From the NCBI GenBank assembly GCA_944326135.1, contig CALVCU010000011.1:1-64000 (forward strand): DNA of 64,000 nt, read 5' to 3'. The position numbers and the translations under genes are program-made. Below the pieces are notes generated by a model that searched no databases, was not told where the DNA came from, and worked only from the letters and a program-made list of their open reading frames with translations. How positions within the stretch are numbered: the first letter of the stretch is position 1; every line of letters begins with the position of its first letter. Source of the DNA: an uncultured Ligilactobacillus sp. (GTDB lineage: Bacteria; Bacillota; Bacilli; Lactobacillales; Lactobacillaceae). Below, piece after piece: positions 55,897 to 63,447 of this stretch.

Positions 55897-56463
55897 TTAA
55901 TTTTTAACATGTGAGAAATATGGTTTTAAAAAATGAATCATCACAAGAAATGCAATTCCAACAACTAACCCTTTGATTAAATTAAATGGAACAACACCTA
56001 GCAATACAATTTTAGTAATTGAAAATCCTAATTTCATTCCCAATACATTAATATATAGCAGTGTAATAACAAAGAAGTTAGCTAAACTCATTACACTTGT
56101 TAAAACTAGCATTTCTAATCCTACTGCACAAACAGCTTGTTTAACTGTAACAATAAAATCTGTCTTTTTTAAAGTTAGATACAGTGGCAAGCATAAGCAA
56201 AACATTGCTATGAAATTACTACCCACACCAATTAAATGTCCAACCGATGGACCGGTAACGATTAAATAAATTAATTCTTCAATAACCGCAATCAAAATTC
56301 CATCTTTAACTCCAAGCATGATCATTCCAAATAGAATTACAATATCTGAAAAATCTATCTTTAACCATGGAACAATCGGAATGATTGGAAATGATATGTA
56401 CATTAAAATATATGCCATTGCAGCTAAAACTGCTATAAATGTCATGCGTCTGTATTTACTCAT
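55897..56463 (-). CDS. ribU: riboflavin transporter, ECF S component
   Basis: A 188-residue membrane protein with five or six helices, the substrate-binding subunit for riboflavin in an energy-coupling-factor transporter. The N-terminal FIAVLAAMAYILMYISFPIIP, then KIDFSDIVILFGMIMLG, is the RibU pattern. It relies on a shared ECF module encoded elsewhere. The FMN riboswitch upstream confirms flavin regulation. AGGAGGT lies just before the ATG. Confidence 0.94.
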   Translation of the reverse strand: MSKYRRMTFIAVLAAMAYILMYISFPIIPIVPWLKIDFSDIVILFGMIMLGVKDGILIAVIEELIYLIVTGPSVGHLIGVGSNFIAMFCLCLPLYLTLKKTDFIVTVKQAVCAVGLEMLVLTSVMSLANFFVITLLYINVLGMKLGFSITKIVLLGVVPFNLIKGLVVGIAFLVMIHFLKPYFSHVKN

Positions 56464-56502
56464 AAAGTGACCTCCTGAAGAGATTCACCTTCAAGTGAAG
56501 AT

Positions 56503-56540
56503 AAAAAAAGTCTGCAAAATTAAGATAAATTTGCAGACTA
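56503..56540 (-). terminator. terminator of the FMN riboswitch platform
   Basis: AGTCTGCAAA pairs with TTTGCAGACT over a short AT loop, and seven T follow on the minus strand. It sits between the aptamer and ribU, where FMN binding would favour termination. Confidence 0.88.
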
Positions 56541-56556
56541 ATAGCAATGCTATATA

Positions 56557-56665
56557 ATCTTCTTCCATCCAGACTATACTGTCGGTATTGGAATTTCACC
56601 AATTCAATCCTTTCGGAGTAGCGGACTATCACCGCCGGTCGGGAATCACACCCTGCCCTGAAGAT
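56557..56665 (-). promoter_or_regulatory. FMN riboswitch (RFN element) aptamer
   Basis: The minus strand carries CAGGGCAGGGTGTGATTCCC, GACCGGCGGT, a central GTCCGC and the closing GTCTGGATGGAAGAAGAT blocks of the RFN element. The ends pair as ATCTTC/GAAGAT. It precedes ribU, with a terminator between. Confidence 0.96.
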
Positions 56666-56740
56666 TTATCTCAATAATACTTAACAAAAGTATTCTAACA
56701 TTTTATTTTTATAATTAAAAGTATTTTATTAAACGATTAG

Positions 56741-56775
56741 AAAAAATCAATAATTGATTATAAACTTATTGATTT
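56741..56775 (-). terminator. candidate terminator of the CRISPR array
   Basis: On the minus strand AAATCAATAA inside the last repeat (56775-56766) pairs with TTATTGATTT just beyond it (56753-56744), giving a 10-bp AU-rich stem with a 12-base loop. TTT follows. It would end the pre-crRNA before the ribU leader. Confidence 0.5.
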
Positions 56776-57121
56776 AACATCCTTCTGAAACTGCTATCAG
56801 CAGTATTCTACATTATTCACAGTACTTAAACTTATTGATTTAACATCCTTCTGAAACATGGTTGAGAAGGGTTTTTCTAGGTCTTAAGTACTTAAACTTA
56901 TTGATTTAACATCCTTCTGAAACTTTGCATCAAATATCTCTTGTACTTTTACGGTACTTAAACTTATTGATTTAACATCCTTCTGAAACGAACTGGAATT
57001 GATGAAACCAGTGTTCTATGTACTTAAACTTATTGATTTAACATCCTTCTGAAACCATAGTTTCTCATTGAGTTAGCATCAGTAAGTACTTAAACTTATT
57101 GATTTAACATCCTTCTGAAAC
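56756..57121 (-). CRISPR. type II-A CRISPR array, 6 repeats and 5 spacers
   Basis: Six 36-base repeats begin at 56756, 56822, 56888, 56954, 57020 and 57086 with five 30-base spacers. Read on the minus strand, the repeat starts GTTTCAGAAGGATG and ends GTTTAAGTAC. Five copies are identical; the one at 56756-56791 differs at four of its last five bases, so it is the old, trailer end. The leader is on the csn2 side (57122-57150), and the array is transcribed away from it. The repeat matches the tracrRNA anti-repeat at 59079-59112. Confidence 0.98.
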
Positions 57122-57150
57122 CGGCATTTTATAATCTTATTCTCATTGTT

Positions 57151-57822
57151 TCAGAGGTGCCAATCAATAAAGTCCTCGTCAATATAATAACGATCACAAT
57201 TATTATAAAAGTTAAAATCTTCTAATTTAATATATTCAATAATCAAAACAGTGGTCTTTAATTCACTATTTAATTGGATTAATTCTTGTAATTGGTCCTG
57301 AGATAAGTAATTAGCGACGTTACTTAATCCAATACAAGCATTCTCCTTACACTCTTTATGTAATTTCAAATCCGTTTCAAGTATAACATATGGATCATGA
57401 CTTATTGAAGTAGGTAGATGAATTTTACTATTTTTATAAATTCTTTTTAAATCCCCATCATAAGATACTTCAAGAGGCAAATCCATATACAACATCGCTT
57501 CTTGTAATGCTGTATATAAATCATTTGCACACTTATTAATTTTATTTCGATATTCATCAGAAATTGAAGTAATAATTGCATTAATTAATTTAGTATTGTA
57601 TTTACTAATTAAGTTTTGACATTCAATAACGCTTCCATCCCAATTAATTGCCTTACTCGTTAAGATGCGTTGATAATCATCATCAAAAAAATTAATTTTG
57701 TCATTATATCCTTGAATACCAAGTATACAATCTAAAAATACATCATGATTATTAGTTCCCAACACTGTAATTTTTCCAGGAGTCAATTCAAGTGATTTAA
57801 ACCCTTTATAATTCATTTTCAT
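57151..57822 (-). CDS. csn2: type II-A CRISPR-associated protein Csn2
   Basis: Csn2 forms a tetrameric ring that binds DNA ends and, with Cas1, Cas2 and Cas9, takes part in spacer acquisition. The 223-residue length is that of the short (S. pyogenes-like) Csn2 group. The N-terminal MKMNYKGFKSLELTPGKITVLGTNN and the C-terminal LKTTVLIIEYIKLEDFNF fit it. Its ATG overlaps the cas2 stop (ATGA). The array begins 29 bases after its stop codon, so the gene end and the leader lie together. Confidence 0.93.
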   Translation of the reverse strand: MKMNYKGFKSLELTPGKITVLGTNNHDVFLDCILGIQGYNDKINFFDDDYQRILTSKAINWDGSVIECQNLISKYNTKLINAIITSISDEYRNKINKCANDLYTALQEAMLYMDLPLEVSYDGDLKRIYKNSKIHLPTSISHDPYVILETDLKLHKECKENACIGLSNVANYLSQDQLQELIQLNSELKTTVLIIEYIKLEDFNFYNNCDRYYIDEDFIDWHL

Positions 57823-58139
57823 AATATAATTGTCCTTCCTGAAGAATTCCGCACATCATCTTTTTCTTTCCCTACTAAAAAATGCATATCATTATATTGT
57901 TTTTCAGTTAACATCAAAGACTGAACAATTCCTTCTTCAGGCAAAAAAGTAGAAATTCTTTTTTCAAGATATTTTGCTGCTTTACGATTTACACAAACAC
58001 GTACGTATACAGAATATTGAATCATCAAAAAACCTTCATCAATCAATTTCTTTCTAAAAATTCGATATTGTCGTCTTTGTTTACTAGTTTCAGTTGGTAA
58101 ATCAAACATGACCATTAAGCGCATTATGCGGTACCTCAT
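57819..58139 (-). CDS. cas2: CRISPR-associated endonuclease Cas2
   Basis: A 106-residue ferredoxin-like protein that holds the Cas1 dimers in the integration complex. The start MRYRIMRLMVMFDLPT and the conserved YRIFRKKLIDEGFLMIQYSVYVR match type II-A Cas2. I chose ATG at 58139 because GAGGTGG precedes it; the longer frame lies entirely in cas1. It overlaps the cas1 3' end by 38 bases and csn2 by four. Confidence 0.95.
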   Translation of the reverse strand: MRYRIMRLMVMFDLPTETSKQRRQYRIFRKKLIDEGFLMIQYSVYVRVCVNRKAAKYLEKRISTFLPEEGIVQSLMLTEKQYNDMHFLVGKEKDDVRNSSGRTIIL

Positions 58140-59010
58140 CGATAAAATCCACCTCAAAATCCATTGAATTAGTTTTTCCATTTAAATATTGCACACACTT
58201 ACGCACATATTTCGGAATAATATTTCTTAATAACATTGTTTTATTGTCATATTTTAGTTCAACATTTAACATATCAACTAAACCATATTTAACATCTGGC
58301 GTTAATTCGTTAAATTTCTGTCCCGATACCCAATAATCAACAATTGGACGAAAACATTCCATTAGATCAGATCCTAAATTGAATTGATTCTCACTACTAT
58401 GATGATGAATTCCTAATTGTGTTAAATAACCATCTGCAACAATTTCCTTATTTATACTTGATAATAAAATTGCATATCCATAATCTAATGCCGCATTAAT
58501 TGCCGAACTTTCTCTACGACTAAAGTGATCTTTATTGAATAAACGCGGGAAATATTTTTGAGCTACTACTGCTTCACGATTAGTTGGATCTCCGATTTCT
58601 AATTTTTCAATTTCCAAAAGTAAATCATCAAATTTAATTTTTCGCAATTCTAATACTTTAATTTGATTTAACATTTTTAATCGAATAATTTTAGTCCAAA
58701 GTTTTTGTTTGCGGTCTTCATCCCAATCCATTTGCTTTTTTAACAATTCTAATGAACGATTAGCTGGATAATAACCAACCGTTTCACAAACTGGTTGATT
58801 TTTGAAATCTGTAAAAATAACTTTAGTATTTTGTTGTGCTAACCTACTAATCAATGCCGCACTAATAACCGCTTGAGTTGTTGAAATTAATAATGTATCA
58901 ATATCTTCAATTGGAATTTGATTTATTCCATCTCCAGTCTGTACACGCATCATTTGTGCTGAATAAGATAATTTTGCATGTTGAGTAATAATAACTGAAC
59001 GCCATCCCAT
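58102..59010 (-). CDS. cas1: CRISPR-associated endonuclease Cas1, type II
   Basis: The integrase of spacer acquisition. The 302-residue protein starts MGWRSVIITQHAKLSYSAQMM and has the metal-binding glutamate in INAALDYGYAILLS and the histidine and acid in GIHHHSSENQFNLGSDLMECFRP. I chose ATG at 59010, six bases after AAGGAGG; the longer frame reads through that site. No good promoter is visible directly upstream on its strand, and a terminator separates it from cas9. Confidence 0.96.
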   Translation of the reverse strand: MGWRSVIITQHAKLSYSAQMMRVQTGDGINQIPIEDIDTLLISTTQAVISAALISRLAQQNTKVIFTDFKNQPVCETVGYYPANRSLELLKKQMDWDEDRKQKLWTKIIRLKMLNQIKVLELRKIKFDDLLLEIEKLEIGDPTNREAVVAQKYFPRLFNKDHFSRRESSAINAALDYGYAILLSSINKEIVADGYLTQLGIHHHSSENQFNLGSDLMECFRPIVDYWVSGQKFNELTPDVKYGLVDMLNVELKYDNKTMLLRNIIPKYVRKCVQYLNGKTNSMDFEVDFIDEVPHNALNGHV

Positions 59011-59021
59011 AAAAATCCTCC

Positions 59022-59051
59022 TTGACAAATGTTAATTACATTTAATATAAT
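59022..59051 (+). promoter_or_regulatory. tracrRNA promoter
   Basis: Perfect TTGACA (59022-59027) and TATAAT (59046-59051) with an 18-base spacer, on the + strand. The -35 box overlaps the cas1 ribosome site by two bases. The predicted start is at about 59058. Confidence 0.85.
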
Positions 59052-59057
59052 TAATTT

Positions 59058-59200
59058 ATCGGGTAGCTCCCGATTTATTTAAACTTATTGATTTAACATC
59101 CTGAGTTGAAATCAAACAAGGCATTTTATGCCAAGTTTCAATTTATGAGTTGTCCTATGATAACCATTTAAAAACCGCTCCTTTCGGAGCGGTTTTTCTT
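59058..59200 (+). ncRNA. tracrRNA of the type II-A system
   Basis: The anti-repeat (59079-59112) pairs with the crRNA repeat: 24 continuous bases, an internal bulge (GAGT against GA), then six more pairs (TGAAAT against GTTTCA). The nexus follows as GGCAT-TTT-ATGCC (59120-59132), widened by AAAC/GTTT (59114-59117 with 59135-59138). A GC-rich terminator (59171-59197) ends it. A hairpin ATCGGG/CCCGAT (59058-59074) lies before the anti-repeat, at the predicted 5' end. It is antisense to the cas operon. Confidence 0.93.
59165..59200. terminator. terminator of tracrRNA and cas9
   Basis: AAAACCGCTCC-TTTC-GGAGCGGTTTT has T runs on both ends, so it can stop tracrRNA on the + strand and cas9 on the minus strand. 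Confidence 0.92.
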
Positions 59201-59208
59201 ATACCTTT

Positions 59209-62200
59209 TTATAAATCTTTAATTTTAACTCGTCTTTCAATTAATCCACTTGGAGATTGATAAATAAGTTCGGCTTCTGGCGATAATTTAATTCCTGAAG
59301 GAATTTGTGTCTGTCCAAATGGTGTTGAAATTTTTAATTTTTTCAAATCACCAAAAGAAGCATTTGCATGTAATCCAACCAATATGTTATTTAGAATCGT
59401 CTCTTTTTCTTCAATATCAAGCGCTTTAAACAAATCAATACCATCATTCAATTTTTGTCTAAATTTGTTAATATCATATAATTCATAATATTTATTAACT
59501 TTATCAAGTATTTCAAGATAAACACTTTCTAAATCATCATCTGTATTTTGTTTCTTTCCAATTTGAGCAAGAATTTTAATTGAGTTTTTAGAAAGTGTAA
59601 GTTGTTTTGCATTATGTTTATAGGTTGAAGTCCCTAATGTAAATTTTTGATTGCCATCAATTACTAATTGACTAAACGGAACTTTTCCTAAAATAATTTC
59701 AAAATCTTTTACAACTTTTTGAATCTCACCTGTTTTACGATTTTTCTTCATTTGTGTAAATTGTGGCATTAATTCATTTTTTAATGTTACAAGATATGCT
59801 TGTTTACCACGTTTTTCAGCTTGTTGAAGACGACCTAATGAACGCATTGGCACACCTACAACTTGATATTTATCTTTTTGTTTTACAATTGCCAAATAAG
59901 CGTCATTATTAGAAGTATATCCGCCATAAAGCTCTACCGGACGGTTATTCTTTATCCTTATTAATTTCTTAGATGAAGCAGTTGCAGCTGGGAAGATTGT
60001 TTGCTTAAACATATTATTTTCATTTGTAAAGACTTCCTTTGCAACCGGAACAACTTTAGCTGAATATGCACGATTAAGATGTTTAATTACATCTTTTTTA
60101 TCCATAATTACTTGGCCATCATATTCAATTAGATCATCTCGTTTAAGTTGCCATAAGAAATTAAAGAATTTCATATTATTGAATGCATCCTTATCCATCT
60201 TCTTAAAGTCATTATAAACAAAATAACTTCTCAATTTTGGATATCTTCTATATAAATAAAGACCAATCACATTAACAATATAAGCATCAAAGCCATGGTG
60301 GAAATCATTTAGATTACGAATTTTGATGTAATCAAACATTTCCCTAAACTCATGTGATAATGCTGCTTTAATTTCAATGATTTTAGTATCATCTTCTTGA
60401 TGTTTTTCTGTCAAAATAGTAGAAACTAATTTTATAACTTGAGAAGTTTCAACTAATTGACGTTTTACAAACCCTTCCATCTTAAACTTGTCAATAGAAT
60501 CTGGATTAGTTATCAAGTTTTGGAACTTCCGTTTTGAAATTAAATTATTATCAGTTAATTTTTGCCAGAATTGACGGATTGTTTTTGCACCTAATATCAT
60601 TCCAGGCATTGGATTATTTCCATATAATGCTAAAGGCACATTATCAGATTTACTGTTATTAACAGCACGTGAAACTAACACTCGGTTATCTAATGAATCA
60701 TCCTTAATAAAGGACTGTGGCAAAATGTGATCAATATCATAATTACTTAAGTTATCAATATCTAACTTCTTACCTGTGTAAGCATCGCGTCCAAGTTGTG
60801 TGAAATACAAATAAAGTCTATCTGAGTAATCTTTATTATCTTTGCGACTCTTCAATTCATTCAATAATGCATCATCAGCGATTTCATTCGCAACTGTCTT
60901 ATAAACATCTTGAATATATTGCATTCTTGAACGTGTTCTCTCAGATTTTTCATTACTACGAGTAAATTCAATTGAAATTGCTTTTGGTGCATATCCCATT
61001 ACATTCTCAATATCATCTACCACTTTAATAACCTTACGGATTGCCTTTTTATTTTGTGGTGATGTATATGCTTCATCTAAAATACTTTCAACATCTGTTG
61101 CTCCAATTACACCTTCATTATGTGCCGCAATTTGTTTAGCAATTTCATCTGAAGATACAATTTGCATTAAATTATCATTAGTATTCCACATACGATCGAT
61201 AATTCTTTGACCATTTTCATCAAAAATACCAGTTAATAATTCACTTGATAAACGTCCCCAACCTTGAAGTCTTAATCCTCTTAATTGGTTAAATTCATCA
61301 TCTGATAACCACTTAATTTCTTGTAACTTGTCCATAAAGATTCCATTATCTTCAAAAACAGTTGCCCATTCAATGATTTTTTCTAAATCACTTGCATAAT
61401 CTGGATTATCAACTTTTTCGCCAAAAATCACTTTAAATTTATGATATGTTGATAAACTTGAATTAAACTTAGTTTCATCTGAAATCCCTGAAATTCTAGG
61501 TTTTAAATATTTACCTGTATTTTCTAAATAATTCTGTAATTTTTTAACAGTTACTGTCTTATTCTTTTTAAATAAGTTTTCAAATATATTTTGTTTTTCA
61601 GTAACCGTTAATTTCTTATTATTGATTCGAACATTATTTAGTTCATTTAAAACTTTAAATCTTTGATATAACAAACTATTATCAGGAAGAACATCTTCTC
61701 CCAATAAATATGTATCTTTAGTTGTCATTCGCTTAATAAAGTTTTCAGCTGATTGATTACGATCAACCTTTTCATCAAAATTCCATGGAGTAATTTCACC
61801 TGGTTGTTTTCGAACCATCCATGCAAATTTTCCATTTCCATTTTGATTCTCTGCATTCTTTTCAATCATTGGTCCAATATAATATGGAACGCGGAATGCT
61901 ACTAATTCATCCAATTTATATTTAGCTTCACTTTGACGTGCCTTATTAGGGTTAAGCTCAGCTAACCATGGGTAATATTTAGCTTGATTTTCAATAATTT
62001 GATCAAGTTCTTTTTGATGAAGTTGTCGTGGAATTACTCCATTAGATGAAGTCCTTTGTTTTGGCATTAAGTCATCAAATTCAATTGCACGTTGTAATTT
62101 TACTGTTTCTTCTAATTCACTATACTTATTGAATACTTTAGTTATTTCTTTAATAAAGTTTTCTTTCGTATATGTTTTGCCCTTTTTATCTTTCTTTGCA

Positions 62201-63267
62201 ATATAACTTGAATATGCTTGTTTTAAAATTTGAGCATCTTTTTTATCAACTTTTTGAATTAAACTCTTATATAATTTAAGTTGATCATGGTGAGTATTAT
62301 ACTTTTCAATCATTGATTGTGATAAACTCTGACCATTAGGAACAATCTCATTTAAAGTTACCCAATCATGAATTTCTTTTACAATATTAGTAACTTCAGC
62401 TTCCGTTCTTTCCATGTTTGTTTCTAATGAAGCTAATGTTTCATCAATACCTTCATCATCAAGTGAGAAGTTCCAAGCTTTTGCATCTTCAACTTCTTTT
62501 TGTAAAAGAACATCTAGCTTAATCTTATAACCTATAATCGCTTTAGAAATTTGTTCAGCAACTTGCTTATTCTTTTTCAAAGTATCTTTGTCTTTAACTT
62601 TTTCCAAAAGCAAGCCTTTTATTTGCTTTAATTTATCAGCCTTTCGAACATCAAAATCTAATAATAAGCGTGCAATTTCTTCGCTATTTTCAGTATTAAT
62701 TGCAATTCCTTTTTCTTCAAATAGCTGATTTATTTCTTCTAAATTAGCTCTTAAATCAATCTTTGATGTATTAAATGAACTAACTGGAGTACTCTTTAAG
62801 AAATTACCTCTGTATTTCACAATATGATGAATTGCAATATAAATTTCACGTAAATCAAATTTACGATCCTCAGTCATTAATTTATTTCTTAAATGATAAA
62901 TCGTTGGATATTCATCGTAGAAGTTTGTATCTTTTTTCTCTGGGAATAGTAATGAACCTTCATATTTTTTATTTGTATCTAATGGCGAAATGTTTGAATC
63001 TCTTAATCTAGCAAAAAATGTAGGATCAACTTCTGCCATATATGGATCAAAAATTTCCTCAAGTAATTTCAAACGCCATTTTCTTCTTGATAATCTTCTT
63101 CGAGTTGTTCTAAATCCACGACGTTCAGCTGCTGTTTCCCCCTCTTTAAACAATGCAACCCCCATCGTATTTTTATGCTTCTTTTTAAGTAGATGATAAT
63201 TCTCATCCATTACAGACCAACCGATTGAAGATGTACCAATATCTAATCCGATATAATAATCTTTCAT
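59209..63267 (-). CDS. cas9: CRISPR-associated endonuclease Cas9, type II-A
   Basis: RNA-guided double-strand DNA nuclease of 1352 residues. RuvC-I has Asp9 (YIGLDIGTSSIGW); the arginine-rich bridge helix spans about 53-76; then the recognition lobe. RuvC-II has Glu767 (AISIEFTRSN). The HNH domain has His847 (YDIDHILPQSF) with Asn870. RuvC-III has His991 and Asp994 (FHHGFDAYIVN). All catalytic residues are present. The C-terminal ~250 residues are the PAM-interacting region. GGAGGG precedes the ATG at 63267. Its length and layout are those of SpCas9-like II-A enzymes. The PAM cannot be predicted by eye. Confidence 0.98.
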   Translation of the reverse strand: MKDYYIGLDIGTSSIGWSVMDENYHLLKKKHKNTMGVALFKEGETAAERRGFRTTRRRLSRRKWRLKLLEEIFDPYMAEVDPTFFARLRDSNISPLDTNKKYEGSLLFPEKKDTNFYDEYPTIYHLRNKLMTEDRKFDLREIYIAIHHIVKYRGNFLKSTPVSSFNTSKIDLRANLEEINQLFEEKGIAINTENSEEIARLLLDFDVRKADKLKQIKGLLLEKVKDKDTLKKNKQVAEQISKAIIGYKIKLDVLLQKEVEDAKAWNFSLDDEGIDETLASLETNMERTEAEVTNIVKEIHDWVTLNEIVPNGQSLSQSMIEKYNTHHDQLKLYKSLIQKVDKKDAQILKQAYSSYIAKKDKKGKTYTKENFIKEITKVFNKYSELEETVKLQRAIEFDDLMPKQRTSSNGVIPRQLHQKELDQIIENQAKYYPWLAELNPNKARQSEAKYKLDELVAFRVPYYIGPMIEKNAENQNGNGKFAWMVRKQPGEITPWNFDEKVDRNQSAENFIKRMTTKDTYLLGEDVLPDNSLLYQRFKVLNELNNVRINNKKLTVTEKQNIFENLFKKNKTVTVKKLQNYLENTGKYLKPRISGISDETKFNSSLSTYHKFKVIFGEKVDNPDYASDLEKIIEWATVFEDNGIFMDKLQEIKWLSDDEFNQLRGLRLQGWGRLSSELLTGIFDENGQRIIDRMWNTNDNLMQIVSSDEIAKQIAAHNEGVIGATDVESILDEAYTSPQNKKAIRKVIKVVDDIENVMGYAPKAISIEFTRSNEKSERTRSRMQYIQDVYKTVANEIADDALLNELKSRKDNKDYSDRLYLYFTQLGRDAYTGKKLDIDNLSNYDIDHILPQSFIKDDSLDNRVLVSRAVNNSKSDNVPLALYGNNPMPGMILGAKTIRQFWQKLTDNNLISKRKFQNLITNPDSIDKFKMEGFVKRQLVETSQVIKLVSTILTEKHQEDDTKIIEIKAALSHEFREMFDYIKIRNLNDFHHGFDAYIVNVIGLYLYRRYPKLRSYFVYNDFKKMDKDAFNNMKFFNFLWQLKRDDLIEYDGQVIMDKKDVIKHLNRAYSAKVVPVAKEVFTNENNMFKQTIFPAATASSKKLIRIKNNRPVELYGGYTSNNDAYLAIVKQKDKYQVVGVPMRSLGRLQQAEKRGKQAYLVTLKNELMPQFTQMKKNRKTGEIQKVVKDFEIILGKVPFSQLVIDGNQKFTLGTSTYKHNAKQLTLSKNSIKILAQIGKKQNTDDDLESVYLEILDKVNKYYELYDINKFRQKLNDGIDLFKALDIEEKETILNNILVGLHANASFGDLKKLKISTPFGQTQIPSGIKLSPEAELIYQSPSGLIERRVKIKDL

Positions 63268-63380
63268 CTTTTACCCTCCGATACCAAAAAATGATAAGTT
63301 ATTTACAATTAGAATTTATCTATGTAAATAATAATTTTAGCAAATAATATTTAAAAAAACTAATAAACTTTAAAAACGTA

Positions 63381-63423
63381 AAAAAATAACAAAACTTTTC
63401 TTACACCAAAGAAAAATTTTGTT
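63381..63423 (-). terminator. terminator after ribB
   Basis: AACAAAA.TTTTC pairs with GAAAA.TTTTGTT over a 10-base loop, followed by seven T on the minus strand. It lies about 25 bases after the ribB stop and before the cas9 promoter region. Confidence 0.8.
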
Positions 63424-63447
63424 AGTTTTTTACATTAAATTGGAATT

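Noticed and set aside
56666-56755. Further degenerate repeats beyond the trailer end of the array
   Set aside because: Apart from the 10-base complement at 56744-56753, nothing resembles a 36-base repeat.
59010-59028. Longer cas1 start (TTG at 59028)
   Set aside because: The extra codons consist of the Shine-Dalgarno sequence of the ATG at 59010.
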